Assembly: GCA_023974075.1 (NCBI GenBank) | Contig: CM043791.1 | Span: forward strand, 23,400,662-23,464,661 | Length of the DNA: 64,000 nucleotides | From: Chaenocephalus aceratus | Lineage: Eukaryota; Chordata; Actinopteri; Perciformes; Channichthyidae | Direction: 5' to 3' | In this document: positions 26,873 to 49,375 of the stretch, piece after piece | Layout of the letters: every line of letters starts with the position of its first letter | Numbering within the stretch: position 1 is the first letter of the stretch | Notes under the pieces: model-generated | What the model was told of the DNA's origin: nothing | Database searches by the model: none | The model's input: the letters and a program-made list of their open reading frames with translations, nothing else | Position numbers and translations under genes: made by a program

Positions 26873-29800
26873 GATGGGGCAGTGATATCATAAACCTGTT
26901 AATGTATGCATTCAAACACTTTTTCTTTTACCAGCTGTATTCACCTTGCAGGTGCAACTATGTTGCTTTTATCCTGGATAAAGTGTTTAAGTCATGGATG
27001 TTTAAAGTTTAACGTCTTCATATTTGTCTAATTATAGTTGACTTTTCATTCAGGAAGTATTACGCTGCGCTGTCAGTACACTTGTCCATGTTTGTGATTG
27101 GTCGAATGCTCCAGATACCACCCCTTTCATGTGAACGCGCACCTAACTAGATAGGGCAAAGCTGGCTTGAGTTAACGAGTTGATAACCAGCGTCGTAGGA
27201 CAGTTTAGCGACAGCGCTTTGTTTTGGATTAGGTAAGCTGGGTAACTCAAGCATATCCAGGTTAGGTTGAACCGGCTTTGTAGTACAGGCCTCCGGTGAG
27301 ATGAAAATGAAAAAGAATAGCCGTCTGTGTGTGCCTTCTTAAATCGTTTGTTTACGTCCCTCACTTCCGTTTCGCTTCTCATGCACTGATTCGCTAGCTG
27401 AACAGCCAATCAGAGTGATTTATTTGACCGACAGCCTTTGGCCCAAAGGTGTCGGCACGGCCGAAAAGACACAACGGTGCACACCAATCTGAGTAGGGCG
27501 ACAGGACGCTCATCGTCGGCCTGACATCCATCGACGACCAAAAGCGGCCCGGTGTGTCCGGGCCTTTGAGTGATCAGGTGAACTTGATCAGGTAAACGAG
27601 GAGTGACAAGGGTGAAAACAAGATCAAATCCGTGAAGTAGGAAAGGGAAGAAAATGGAAAACAAATAAACACATCATACACTCAAGTGAATGGAAAGTAT
27701 GATTATGTTAAATGGTATGGAGTGACAATTGCACATCAAATATATAAGATATTTAATGCACCTCCCGTATTTGAATTTCATACAAATTCATTTACACTCG
27801 AAGACAACAGAAGTGGGCTATAATTTAATTAGTTGTTTTCCAGATGTCAAAGAAATCACAAAGAAACCGTTGTTTTATTTTAAGAATTAGGCTAAGGCAC
27901 GATCCTGAGAACATGGAAACTTTTTTACTTCGGAAAATAAAATGTAAATATAAATATAGACTGAGAATAAAAGGTGCTGTAGATTGTTTATTGCTGTGCC
28001 AAGATGTGGGCTGAAAAAGCTCCTCTGCTGCATCTGAGTGCACCTGCTAACAGATATTTTGGGTCACAGAAAGATTATATTCTACCCTTGTGTGATGTAA
28101 CTATTTCTTGCGATTCGGGTCGAGCATCTACGCAGAGACCTGATACTGATCCAAAGAGAATTGGGCTAAACCTACAGATATTAGACAAGCAATACCCGTC
28201 TCTAACCAGTGGTTTTTAAATGTCTTAAGGTTAAATGTTTGAAGGCGGGTCAATCCTTGCGGTTATAAAGTAGGCACCTTGCTTCACCTGTGGTTTGTTG
28301 ATGTGCAGTGACATTACACTTCCAGAGGGCCGAGCAGGAGATCTTACAATTAGCAAATGGAGCAGCTGCACCTTATGGCAACAAACACCTCACTCAGCAG
28401 TTTAGCAGATGAATCATAAGAGTAAACAGAAAGCTTCATCGTCAGTTAATTATAGCATGAGCTGAGAATGTTGCATGAGTAACCCTTTCTATTTGTCCTA
28501 CATAAATCAATGTGATCCATACAAGAAGTTTTGATATACTAATAACCTGCTGTAGTACAGTGACACACTTTAGTCTTAACAGTAATTATGGCAATACACC
28601 CCAAACAATTAAAAAAGATCCTGAGAGCTTGTCGTTTATATTTGGGGTAAAATCATTTTCCAAATTCATTAGGGTTCTGGCATATATACTGTACATCTTA
28701 AATTGATACAAAAACTGATTTAAAGTCCCAGATTGCCCATTTAGATTCTTGATTTGTAAGATAAAAAATATTGCTTTCACATTTGACCAAACAATTGCAA
28801 AATAACTGTAGTATAATAACTCAAACACAATGTATACATATTTTGTCTCCATTGAAGAGTTTGAACATCGAAAGCATTCTCAGTAATTAGAGAGAGATGG
28901 AGAAGAGGCAGAGTGAGCATTTAAATATAGCCAGTGTGGCATCCTGCTTCCTGTCACAAAGGTGCCTCTAAGCCTTACCCTACTACAGTCAGTATCAAAG
29001 CAGGAAGGATAGCGACTGGGGGGGAAAAAATGCATATTTACTTATCAAAGGCGCCTCCCAAGCAGCTGTGAATCAGAAACCGTGGAATATGTGAGTCAAA
29101 GAGAAGAGGAAGAAGAAACAGAGGAAAGAGAAGAAACAGCTTTGGGAGGGAGGACACAGACAGAGGGCGGATGAAAATCCTCCACTGGAATATCTTCGGA
29201 GCTGATGTGTTGCATAGTAACAGACTGCATTCCAGAATTCTAGACCATGCATTGAATTAAAAACTTCTGTTTTATCTCATAGTAGTTTATTTCCCACCTT
29301 TTTAAAGGTGCATTATAATGATGCATTATCGAAAAGAGATATGAGGTAAATAAGCAAATAGGATTCAGAACTAAAACATTTGTAGTTAAATTCCCAATAT
29401 GAAACTATGCACCATTGCTCTCTTAATCCATGTTCATTGGTAACGATGCTCCACTTTGTTTTGGACAAATTTGAACTCTGACCAATGAATCACCCCAGGA
29501 GGTCAATGCAACGTTTTATTGTGTTGTGACGCTTTGTCTGATTTGTAATTTGCATAATTTTAGGGTCAATATATGAGAGGCAAAGTAAATATTTTGTGAA
29601 GTTAGAGCAACTGTGACAGATCCGCAGATGGTAAGAAATGCCATGACCTTTTTAACTTTGGCCTGAAAATTACCAAAAATGTCTCCTTATTAGGATTCGC
29701 TCCGTTGTACACGGTAGGATTGGCTGCTCAGGTTGGCAATCATTTCCACCCAGACTCTAGCATGCAGGACATGTGTACCTAGTTCATCAATTAGCTTTAA

Positions 29801-32800
29801 GTTGCTTTAATGTGCTGCTGTAAAATACTGCTGCATGTCAGTGACTGAGGCTTATACTGTAAATCTACACCACGCCCTCTTATATTGTAAGACACACAGT
29901 GAAACAGGACTGATACATTTTCTGTGAAAGGCATCAACCCAACTCTACTGTTTCCTTGAAAATAAAATCCATACATAATACAGCTGCCTCCTCCTTTAGT
30001 CTATCAAATAAAAAAGCCAACATGCTTCCATCGCAGATAAAACTGCTACCTGTTGTTGTCATGACAACATACCCCTGCCAGTTAAATAATTACACTGATA
30101 ACAAGGCCGGGTTAGAAGAGTGACCATGTGAGCCTCTCGTATGTTCCCTCTGTTTGATCTGCACATCTTCTCTGCATCTTGGCTCATTTCAGTTTCCTGT
30201 GGATGCTACCTGACAGCTAAGACCTCTTCCCAATGCAGTGCTTATGTAATCCGCATTGGCTCTATGCTTCAATTCCCCCTTTTGAGTATGTACATGCAAG
30301 AACATCCCTGTAGTGTGTGTATTCTCGGTGCTTTAACAGCTCCCTTGTCACTGAGGATCAATGTCATTGCTGTACTGTAGCGTTTCTCTGTATCCGACCC
30401 TCTCTAACACTCCAGTGTCCATATTAGCTGCAGCAGGGCATACATGAAGCATTCCTCTCTACAAAGTCATTTTAGTAGTAAAATAGAGATGAAGTTTAGA
30501 CATCGAGCTATAGGACATGTCCTCGCATCTCCTTGTTCACCCTCCCCCTCGGCCTTTCCACACTCCTTATTTGTTTCTGCCCAACCCCCCCAGGAAGGAG
30601 CAGGAGAGTTATTGCTCACTGGGAGGGCCCTCTGCGTCCACCCCAGACTTAGCCGAACACACACCTCACACTCCCTCGAACCATTAAAGGCACATGCTCC
30701 CGCCTGTAGCCATGGTTCCCTAAAGAGGAGTGGCGTAGACAAAAATGAGCAGAGTGCTGTCTGCAGTAGCCTCTGCCTCCCTTTTGTCTCTCTGCCATCC
30801 TCCCCCCCCCCCCCCACTGCTATTACTTCTCTCATACTGTAGCTGCAGGGACCTTAGGGATAACAGTTGCACACATGCACGCACATGCATGCACACTGAT
30901 CACTCACTGATGGAGATGTGCCCTGTTTGGAGGAATGCACTGGTCCTTTTAATGGATGCTGAGTTATAGAGCAGGTCCATCCATCTACTTATGCTGCCCG
31001 ATTTTAATTCAGGACTTTGATGTAGTGCTGTTGCACATGACCACTGAGTAAAAAGGCTAAATGATGGCGGTGAAACACAGCAGAGACACAATATTGTGTA
31101 ATTATGGAGTAATTATCACTGCTGTGCTCTCAGTCTGCTGCATCTGACCTAATCTAGCATTTTAATCAGCATGAAGGACAAAGCATCGGACCCTGCACTG
31201 CTGCAGCTGAGGGGATCCCGCTCATGAGCGTACTGGATGTCTCTATGTTGGTTGTGCAGACACACGCAGGATGTGGCCAATTGCCAAATCCTCTGTGTGT
31301 GTTTTTTCTTTTCGGTCAGCGGTACAGCCCAGTGCTCCTCCTCATCCTCTCGTGCTCAGAGACTTTCACATTGTGCACAGCAGAGCACAGCTTTGTGTGC
31401 GGTTGCCCAGTGATCACAAAGATGGGCATAGAGCATGTGCATATTGTGTGTGCATGATTGTTCACTTTGTTTATATTTTGGATTGGTGCACTCACTGTAT
31501 AAAATGCTGAGAATAGAGTCCCCAACATAACCTAAGAAACTAACATACTTATAAATATACGTGGATGTTCTTTTTAATGAATAAGCACTTTTAACGTACA
31601 AATTGCCATTATATATCTGTAGGACTTTTAGTTCAAAAACCTAATGTAATATAAGTACATAAAGCACTTAAAATACCTCAAGTCATGCGCAACATTCCCT
31701 TCTCTTGCAAGATGAACAAGATTTATTGTACACATTTTATTTTTCTACTAACAAATACCTGCCATTTCATGTTGATAAGATTGGGGAAATTTGGTCCACT
31801 GGCAAATAGCGAGTGCACATAAAAAAGAGGAAACGCTCACACACACGATATATGTATAAGGATTAGAATAAACCGGTGATTACTCATCCAGCACATCTGC
31901 TCAAATTACACAAGTTATGGCACAAACACATTTGGGGCCCAAAAAAACAACAACGCGATTTCTCGATTCCTTTCAAAAACAGCATTCAGTTTCAGAGGCG
32001 CAACTTTTGCTTTCCCACTGTGGCCACGGGGAACATTAAACAATTGCTCACATTTGACTGAGCTCATTGGTGGTGCTGCCAGGGAAACACAAGGTCAAGA
32101 GAAAGCTCTAAGGGAGCTGTAGGTTTAACCACAGGAGGGAGTTTAGGGTCAGGGGTCGCAGAGAGAGGTGGGGGTGGTGGAGTCAGTGAGTGAGCCTGAA
32201 TGACCAGAGGGAGGATCTGTTCTGATGGACAGCTTCGAATGCTGTGTGTGTAAAATGACGATGCAGAGGGCGTAGGATGAGGATTGATTGATTTATAAAA
32301 ATGTTCATCAGAAGTAATAGTGTAAAGAAACTTTTAGAATGTATAATAAATCCATACACTGACCTTTAAAACATCAGTCCATGTCCTACAAGAGCTGTAA
32401 GGAATAGCATTTTAAATATAATTGTTACTGGCAGCCTTTGCAGCCTTCAATCCTGTGAACCTTTGCATATTCCTAGTACAATAAAACTAATTACGCAAAA
32501 ACGAAATTCATTGTTATGAAAAATCTAACAAATAAAAATGAAAAGTATTATATCAAAAATATTTTTGCCTTTGTACTTTGTTATTTCTGAAATGTTATTT
32601 TAACACAACGAAGCACATTCGAAAAACCTTATTGGCAATAAGTGGATTCTGTTTTTTTTATCTGATCCTTTAATAGTCGATCTAAAAGGCATATTAGCAA
32701 CGTTATGATCACGTCCGCTTAAATTCTGCTAAACCCCCCCCCCCCCCCCCTTTTCCAAAGCAAACTGGCTGAAATGGAAATGGATGGTTTGGATATTCTG

Positions 32801-35130
32801 GCCCTGCCCTGCACTGCGGCAGAGGCAGAGAATCTGGTGTCTCAGAGAGGGGGAGAGAGAGCTAACTGCAGGACTCGACACCTCATCACACCTCATTAGT
32901 AATCAAAGATTAGCATGTCTGCACAGATGTGTGTGGATGGGTTCATGCTATATTCAACAGGGCATACATGAGCACAGTTTAAAAATGTCAATGATATACA
33001 TTTTAGGATGACGAAGTGTAAGATTAGACTCTGCCGCACACAAACAGGAAAGAGACTGCTTTGTGTTCAGAGAGTTATGTGAGGACCCTGAACGTGATGT
33101 AAACAGTACACAACAGCACAGAGGGCTTTCCAATCAGTGCTGCTTGACTCCCTTCAGATGACTCTTTTCACACCACTGTCCAGCCCAGCTTGGTTGTAAA
33201 TATATTTGAACTACAATAACCATAACTAAAATGAACAGTAAAAGCATATTGGTGTATTGTTCATTATCAATATGGATTTGAATATATTGCTTTAAATATC
33301 AGTAGGGAGATAACGATGTTAGCACTTTTATAAATTACATTTTTCTAATGAGGATTGATATTCTTATAAATCAAACATGTGTGAATCAAAATTAATCCGC
33401 TGTGTTTTACAGCCCATTAAATTGTCTTTGTGTGGGTAAAGTGCCCTCCCTTGCCAGCTTTTGTCCATGGCAACGCATTAATCCTCGGTCAAAGTGACCC
33501 ACTGTTTGTGTAGGAGACAAATAACTTTTCTAAGGTGGCTGTGTATGGCAAAGTCTTAACAAAATGGCAGGGTGGAGCGTGAAAGCTCACTGGACTGTGC
33601 CATGAAGCCAATTCTCCTTAACCGAGCCCTCGAGGTACAAGCCACAGCTGAGTGGGCAATTGAACTCTCTGTGCCTGTCCAGATGTTGGCCTAATTTACT
33701 ACGACTAGCAGCGTATGTGCCCCATTTACATGTCCTCACACCCAGTGTACAGTATGTGGAGGCGTGTGTACAATGTCAGCCTCTACCTCAGGTGCTCCAG
33801 CATCCGCCCCACTGACATCGCATGATTCATTTTGTATTTTCTTGTGTTTCTATAGCAAAAAACGGGGGGAGAATTCAGGTCAGGTCAGGCTTAATGCAAG
33901 TTTCTTCATATTTCAGTGCAATTTTATGAGAATATATTGAAATCTAGGGTGATATTTTGAGTGTCAAACACCAACACAACTACGCCCTATCACATATCAA
34001 CACCATCATCACACAGACAGTGTCACCAGAGCCTATTAGCACTAGTCTGAGCACCGGAAAAAGAGGCAATGCGAGGACTCATGTGCTGGTTGGCCTGTTG
34101 GCACCTCCGCCACACTTGGTGGCACCAGGCCAGTTTCAGACACTTCTGCAGCTGGCAGCCACCAGATGTGGCGTGTTTGAAGACAGATGAGAGCAGCGGA
34201 CATGTGCATCTTCAGAAGAGACGGAGAACCTGTGAAGATTTCAAACAACCTGTAAGGGTGAATCTGTGCCAAGTGCAATCACTCTATAGATTCCTATCTA
34301 ATGTCCTTCTTTTTCTTAATGTGTAGGGTTTAAACTGTAATCATTTGTCAGTAACAAACCTGACTGCCTCTTCTTAATCTATGATAATAACTCCCTGATA
34401 ATCAGCGATTGTGATCTTAGTTAAGGGTTGAAGTAATCAACAATGACAGTTATCCCCCATCCTTTGTGATTTAAATGTGCTCTACCCTTAATGAGACAGG
34501 CTCTGCATGCATGCGGTGACACAGAGCCTGTTAGAAGAAATTATTAGCACAGAGTGGAAAAGATAAGCACCTTATTTCCTTAAGAGATGATTGAGTTGGG
34601 TTACACCTCTGGAGACATCTGTTCACTTTCCTAAGTATGTGTTGAGACAATTGAGAATGGTTTAATCTACTCGAGTATTATTTTGAATTTTTTTAAACGA
34701 GTGTGGCGCTTTATCAGTTCCACGAACATGTTCAATTAATGTAGGAATACAATTCCAAAAGATTAAGAGAACCAGAAGAAAAGATAATGCTTTGTTATTG
34801 TGGGAAAACAAATGTAAAAGGCAGTATTTTCTTGACTTTCCATGGAATAATACTTGGACAATCTGTCTTAACAAAAAGGGTGTACTTACATTTATTTTTG
34901 TTAAATGTTTTCATAACATTTACTTGATAAGATAGACTTTTATTAAACAACCAATAATTAATGTCACACCAGCTGTTTTATTAAGACTCTTGTTTAAATA
35001 TTCAAATTACTATTTTCATTTATTTATGACAACACTGAAACTGGGTATATATTGAAATGATCATAGAATGGATGTTTATTGATAGTGAATCGTGAACAGA
35101 AATGACTGGAAAACCACAATTTAAGGGTGC
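26873..35130. other. large intergenic region between the transposon island and rnd1
   Basis: Up to about 27670 the DNA is CpG-richer and repeat-like (for example AACTCAAGCATATCCAGG, and GGCCCGGTGTGTCCGGGCC at about 27546, a short palindrome). From there to 35130 it is AT-rich, with poly-C runs (30803-30816, 32734-32749) and no supported coding sequence, RNA gene or clear transposon end. Confidence 0.45.
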
Positions 35131-37761
35131 CGGATAGGGCAAGCTTTATTTAACACAGCATAAACAAAATAAAAAAGGAAAAGTCAAATTTTCAAAATAA
35201 ATGTCAACAAATGTACATGTCAATAAAAAAATTAGCAACCAAATAAATATTCACATCAACAACATCATTTTCATATGACATCCTTGGAGAGGTCTTACAA
35301 TGATTATAAAACAAGAGACGTGTGTACAATCAGACAACTTTAATAGGACATGCTTAGGAGTTTGACTGCACCATTGTACCACACACACCGACTACAACAC
35401 AAAGGCTGCATATTGACTGAAATGGTACGCTCATCTATCCCATCATCACAAGGCCTGGCATCAGCTCCCTTACCCAAAGAAAAATACCAAGACACTTTTT
35501 TTTTTAACAAGCCAGGCAAAATGCATAGCTGATGCTGTAAAAATGGATGTGGGTATATCTGCATGTGAACCAACCCTCTCCCGTCGACACAACTAACCCA
35601 GCAGCCAGTCTCTGTTTCCTGCACTGGATTGTTGCTAGGCAATACTCTGGAATTTGGTGTGTGAACATGAACTGGAAGCCTTTTTGCAAATCACCATGTT
35701 AAGTTCCTCCGACCAGGGGCAGTCCACAGCTCCATAAAGACGCTACAACCATCTCAAAGAGTTTTTTTTTTTTTTTTTTTTAAACAACATTGGGACTAAC
35801 ATCATGCTTTGAAATATCAAAAAAGAAAATACACATCGACTAAATAAACAAATAATGGAAAAATAGCTTTCTTTGGACAGGGCCAGCCTGTGCATTTTGT
35901 TTACTTGTTCTTCTCACATTATTTCCACACACTAGCCCTTTTTACAAGATGATTGCTGGACTTTTGAAGTAGATTTTCAATTTTAAAAAGCAAATACTGC
36001 ACTTGTGATTACTCAGGCAGTTTATCTAAGTCCTAAGCTGCTTCAATCCTTTTATATGATTATGTAAAATTGGCAGCAGAGGCTAGCCTTCCCAACCCAA
36101 AGAGTTTTGTTCTCTGGGATTCAGATAATCTGATCATAGCAGGACATCACCATTGGTTATTCTTTATCCCAGTGGCTTACACGGAGGAGTAGGGGCAAAC
36201 ACAGATCAGCAGCCGCTTTGTACAGCAGGGATGGTTTCAGTCTATAACATGGATGTCCATGGAGTGCTTTAGCATGACAGTAATCACAAAGCTGCATCTT
36301 TATTGCCACACAGGTTACCTTGCACTGAAATCTTTATTGCTTTATGGTAAGAAGCACAAAGATTAAAGCTGCACACACAAATAACCATAAAGCCAAAGAT
36401 TTAAGATCAGAAAAGGGTCAAATGTGTTGCTTTGTAGTCATTGTAACCTACAATAAGTGCTGCTTATTGGAGGTCAATGGATTAACAAAACTACAGTCGT
36501 CTTGGAAGAGTAGAGTCACGCTGGGAGTGCTACATTGGATTGTTGCAAACGAAGGAATCCACAAGGCATATTAACAGTAGTCAAAAACATTTCAATGATT
36601 TCTGGGAACATGAAATGAAAGGCATTTTTCAAAACTGCATACCATTTGAGAATTGTTGAAAAACTGTCAACACAATGCTACAAATCTTTTATGAAGAATA
36701 TTTGAAACTGCAAACCAGATTTTCCCATTAGCAGTCGGCCTGACTAAGGTAGGCTTTATTCTCTGCCTCCATATTATTGACTGGCATGAATAACCAGCCA
36801 CAGCGTCATAAATAACACTCGAGAGCACGGTATTGAACTGCTTTAATGCTTTTTGTATAAAAGCCTTTTTTAAATCATCCCTTAAAATGTGATTGCCCCA
36901 TCACAAAAATAGACAGCAGAGACACTGGAAGCCCGACTAAACTTCTTTTGTTTGCGTTTTTTCACATTTCGGAAGTTGTGCCGTATACACAGAGCCTCTT
37001 TCACCTCCACTGAAACCTGTGGAGTACCGCTGTCCAGAGCTACACAACCATGCATCAACAATCCATGCTGGTTGAGATAGTTAGACTGCTCTCGGTACAG
37101 CAGCCTGAGTTCACAGCTCTTATCCCTGCTCTCCTCACCACTGAGACAATGAGAACTACTCTGTGTAGTAGCTCTTACTGTGGTTTGTCCCACTACTCGC
37201 TCTATACTCTGCACGTTTACAGGCCTAAATGAGGACACCAGCAACAAGCTATTTCAATCCTGACAGACCTAAAGAGAGATGTGCAGAAATGCTAATTCCT
37301 GACAGTTTCATGCTAGATTTATTTTGTATTTAGAAAAATATCCATTGAGTTGTCTGAGAGGCGTTTACATCACAAGATTTTACGTCACACATTTCCAATT
37401 TTGGACAAAATCAACATGTGCCTAGATATATTAAAATCGGACCGATGTAACACCATTTTAGTTGCATACTGTTTACAGGTGAACAATTATAGCTCTATGA
37501 GCAAACCTTGACTGATATTGTTTGTTTGAAAGCAAGACAAACAGTAGTGGAAAAAGATGGATGTGCGCTGAAAGGTTCAGGAGCAAGTGGACAGCGAAGT
37601 GTCCACCTCTTCTGAGGGGTGTTTGGTTTGCGGGGGGGGGTGAGGGAAGGATTCAGCAGGAAGCCCTGATAAAACCATCGTGCCCACCCCCCCTTCCCCG
37701 AGACCAAAGAGGCGGGGGGCTGGGGGTTGCATGTGAAGACTGTAACCCGAAAGGTCTCCAC
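35130..37761 (-). other. probable 3' UTR of rnd1
   Basis: On the - strand the sequence after the rnd1 stop stays non-coding. An AATAAA (plus-strand TTTATT at 35145-35150) is the most distal good polyadenylation signal; earlier ones exist, e.g. near 36329. A T20-like run lies at 35762-35782. The true 3' end is inferred. Confidence 0.4.
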
Positions 37762-46075
<8,314 letters not shown>

Positions 46076-46226
46076 GGTGTTGATGTGGATCCAGTCTTTG
46101 TTGCAGAAAATGTGAAAAACAACAAGCAGAACAAAGCAGAAATCGTCCCAGTTTGATCGAGCTTCCTGATGTCTGGCTCTCGGAGTATGCTCGCAGTTGA
46201 TCTGATTGAATTTGCCACTGCGGCGC

Positions 46227-46251
46227 TTTATACAGGCCAGCAGCAGCCAAT
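46227..46251 (-). promoter_or_regulatory. rnd1 core promoter: TATA box and inverted CCAAT box
   Basis: On the - strand TATAAA lies at 46232-46227 and ATTGG (inverted CCAAT) at 46251-46247. The TATA box is about 155 bp upstream of the ATG, so a start near 46200 and a 5' UTR near 125 nt are expected. Spacing and pairing are typical of a TATA-driven promoter. Confidence 0.6.
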
Positions 46252-48689
46252 AGGAGCTCTCCATTCCACAGGCTGCCCTGTGCTGCGCGCATGATCTCAG
46301 AGGAAAGACACATTATTTTCTCAAGGATGAAAGAACAACAAAGGTATTTTTGCAATATTTTAATAGTTAGACATTCATTTTATTTTCCTGAAAACTAAAT
46401 TCATTTTTTAAAGTAATCCTCCCTTGTAATGTAAACATATTTGTTGCATTACATTTGTAAATCTTACACAGCAGCAATCAGTCACTGCATGCAGACTTGT
46501 GTTTTGTCACCTGTGGGGACCTGTCCCTTGGCCTGCTGTAAATTGATTGATTAGATTGCCTTGACTGTCCGGATCAATAGCCCCGTCTGAGGACAATGGG
46601 ACCAATCCACAGTGGACTAATTAGTTTGAACTGCACCACAGAGTCAAGTCAATTCTATCTAAACAACTTACATTTTCCTTTATGAAAACGATTCTAGATC
46701 TCCCAAAACTGGTCTGAAATTCCCTGTCTAGCAGCCATTTGTAAAAGCTAATGTGATTAGTATGGGTATGAGGTATTATGGTATTAGTATGAGCAATTCA
46801 TCTGTTGACATTGATGTTTGATTTCCCCCAAGTGGTCCACTTCCTACTAAGTTCATCATATTGTTGTGGTTTCATTCTATCAAACAGCCTTCTAAAAGAA
46901 ATAGATGACATTTAAAGAATGCTAATGTTAATGTTTGCTGATCAAAAGGTAGTGAGACATGTATCAGTGTGGTGCTCAGTATAATAATACCACCATGTCT
47001 ACATGCAGTGGGATGGTGTGAGGCCCCCTGATAGGTGACCAGCCTATCAGGTCAAGTCAAGTCAAAGATCTTCCTATACTCACTCGGGCTGGTCAAACCC
47101 CTGGAGACACTGACTTTCACACCCTGAAGGTTATCACTGTATGCAAACAGCATCTCATTGTTGGGAAAGGGAGTATTAAAGATAAAAGTCAATCAGCCTC
47201 TTTCTCCTATGTCTGGCAGCCTACTAGTTAATTTATTTACCGTTGCAAATCAGAGCCCAGCTGCCCCAGTGGGTCAAAGCAATTTGCCTTTGTTAAAAAA
47301 CAGCCTGCATCATTCACCCCCCATGCTGGGATCGGTGTGTGATTTACAGCCTAATATGTCTTGTTGTCATCATACACGGCTCTGATTTGTGGAGGGTGTG
47401 TCTGCATCCCGAGGATTGTGTTTTATTTACATCACCAACAGCATTTGACCAATTTCTCTTTATTCACAGTACTGCTCCATAAGAGAATTGTATGATTTTA
47501 CACGTATATTTCAAGTGAATGTTGTATAATAATACTGCCTATAATCCTTAGAAAATAAATTAACTTTGAAATACAATTTTATGTTTGACCATTTTTATTG
47601 CAGCAAGATAGACAGAATTACTTTCTCTCCAAACCTGATTGGAGTGTTGTTCTTGGTTAGAAATGTATTCTCCTACATTCAGCAAATAAAACATGATTCA
47701 ACAGAAATCTTATTTAATATAGTGATGCAATTATCCTCTTTCAGTGTAAAGGCCAGAGTTAGATGGTGTTACACCCCAGATAATGGATACAGAAAATGAT
47801 TATACACATCTCTAAAACCTCACAGTGCAAGCTTCTGTGAAGAAAAGAGGGCTCAATTATGCTGAGAGTTCCAAATGCGCAGCCATTCCTAATGCATTAA
47901 TGTTTTATAAACACTAAGACTTCTGGGCTCAGATAGTTGTGCTTTTCCGCTGATTGGTAGTGAATAAAACTTCAAAACGAGAAGACAAAAACAGTTAAAA
48001 GAAAATTTGCAAATGATGAACTCTCTCTAACCCTTCTTAACTAACTGCAATGCTTACATGGACGCTTGTGTAACCACCACACAGATCCTCGGATGGGACA
48101 GGGAGAGACAGGTGGCTCTGAATAATCATCAGGCATAAAGTGACACCTTCCAATATGGCTGGTATCGGATGTGAAGGAGGAGAGGTGGGGGGGGGACTAC
48201 TGGCAGGAGAAAGCAATGACTTAAACCATCACACTTCCATACGTATAGTGACAGTGTCGGTAATTATCATCAACACAATGATAAAGTGACAGCAGCAGTC
48301 TTCACATAGCACTCAGGAAAACTGACAAAAAGCTGAATCATTATCTTTCTCTTCAATGGGACCACAATCTTAATTTCCTGCAACAAACTCATCAGCAGAT
48401 GGTGTTGTAACCCAGGATTTATTGCATGTCTTCCACAAGGGCTATTTTTAGAGTTAGACATGTAGCAGCAGACACAACCTATGTTATATCAACCAAAGTG
48501 AGATAATGCTTCCATTCAATTAAATGTGCTTTTACAAGTGCTACACAGATGGAAAAATATGATCACATGAAGATAGAGGTGGTAATACCACAGCCTTTCT
48601 GTCTGAATCTGACACATGGGTTCAATGTACGATGCATGTGATGTAGCACGTGTGGTCTGATTACAGAGACTTGAAACATGTCACAGGAG
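46252..48689. other. intergenic DNA upstream of rnd1
   Basis: AT-rich, non-coding. No clear transposon end or gene is seen; a run of ten G lies at 48187-48196. Confidence 0.45.
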
Positions 48690-48915
48690 CACATCTCAAT
48701 TGTATCTGTGATGTTTTTAACCGGGCTGCTGGGATTTGGTTCCATCAGCCACAAGAGCATGAGGTCGAGCACTGTTACTAAACAAAAAGGCCGGTCTGTG
48801 ATCCAGATCATCCCAAAGGGTTTGGATGGGGTTAGGGACACTGTGCAGACATGTCAAGTTCTTCAACATCAAACTAGTCTTGCCATAAAGCTGGAAGCAC
48901 ACTTATTTCTAAAAT
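48690..48915 (-). pseudogene. Tc1/mariner transposase relic (C-terminal part)
   Basis: On the - strand, translated pieces in shifting frames include VPNPIQTLWDDLDHR, corresponding to the DDE-domain string usually ending LNPIE..W, and HALVADGTKSQQP, matching the helix after it. Indels break the frame. Only about 220 bp are recognisable, so it is an old fragment. Confidence 0.6.
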
Positions 48916-49089
48916 AACATTGTAAGCTGTTGCGATTTATCATTATTGAAACTAAAGACCTAACCAAATTGTGAAATAGAGCAACAGATCCTAAGTACTT
49001 TTGGCAAGAAAGTAAGTGTAAAACCATTTCCCAGGACACACTTAAAGAGTAAATTAATCCAAATCCCAATTTAAATGTAATTTATTCTT

Positions 49090-49375
49090 CTTACTTTTGA
49101 TTTTCTTTAACTGTGTTTCTGTATGCACCATGTACACCAAGACAAATTCCTCAAATGTGTTACTTGGCAATTAAACAGTTTCTGATTTGGCTTTCTCTCA
49201 AACTGTAAATGAGCACTGCTCCTTTGCCAAGATAATCCATCCAACTTGCAGGTGTGGCATATAAAAGGCTGATTAGCATGATTATTACACAGGTAAGCAT
49301 TGAACTGGTCACAATGACAGTCTACTCTAAAATGTGTTTGTTTGTGTTCAGTGTAACAGCAAAACCTTGCTACAT
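49090..49375 (-). repeat. dispersed fish repeat, MITE-like
   Basis: On the - strand CCTGTGTAATAATCATGCTA, TATATGCCACACCTGCAAG and TTGGATGGATTATCTTGGCA follow a widely dispersed fish repeat that I remember as Tc1-associated. Borders are approximate and the class is not certain. Confidence 0.45.

Noticed and set aside
30444..30842. 132- and 122-codon overlapping frames
   Set aside because: Proline/serine-rich low-complexity frames on both strands with no conserved motif; likely chance in GC-rich DNA.
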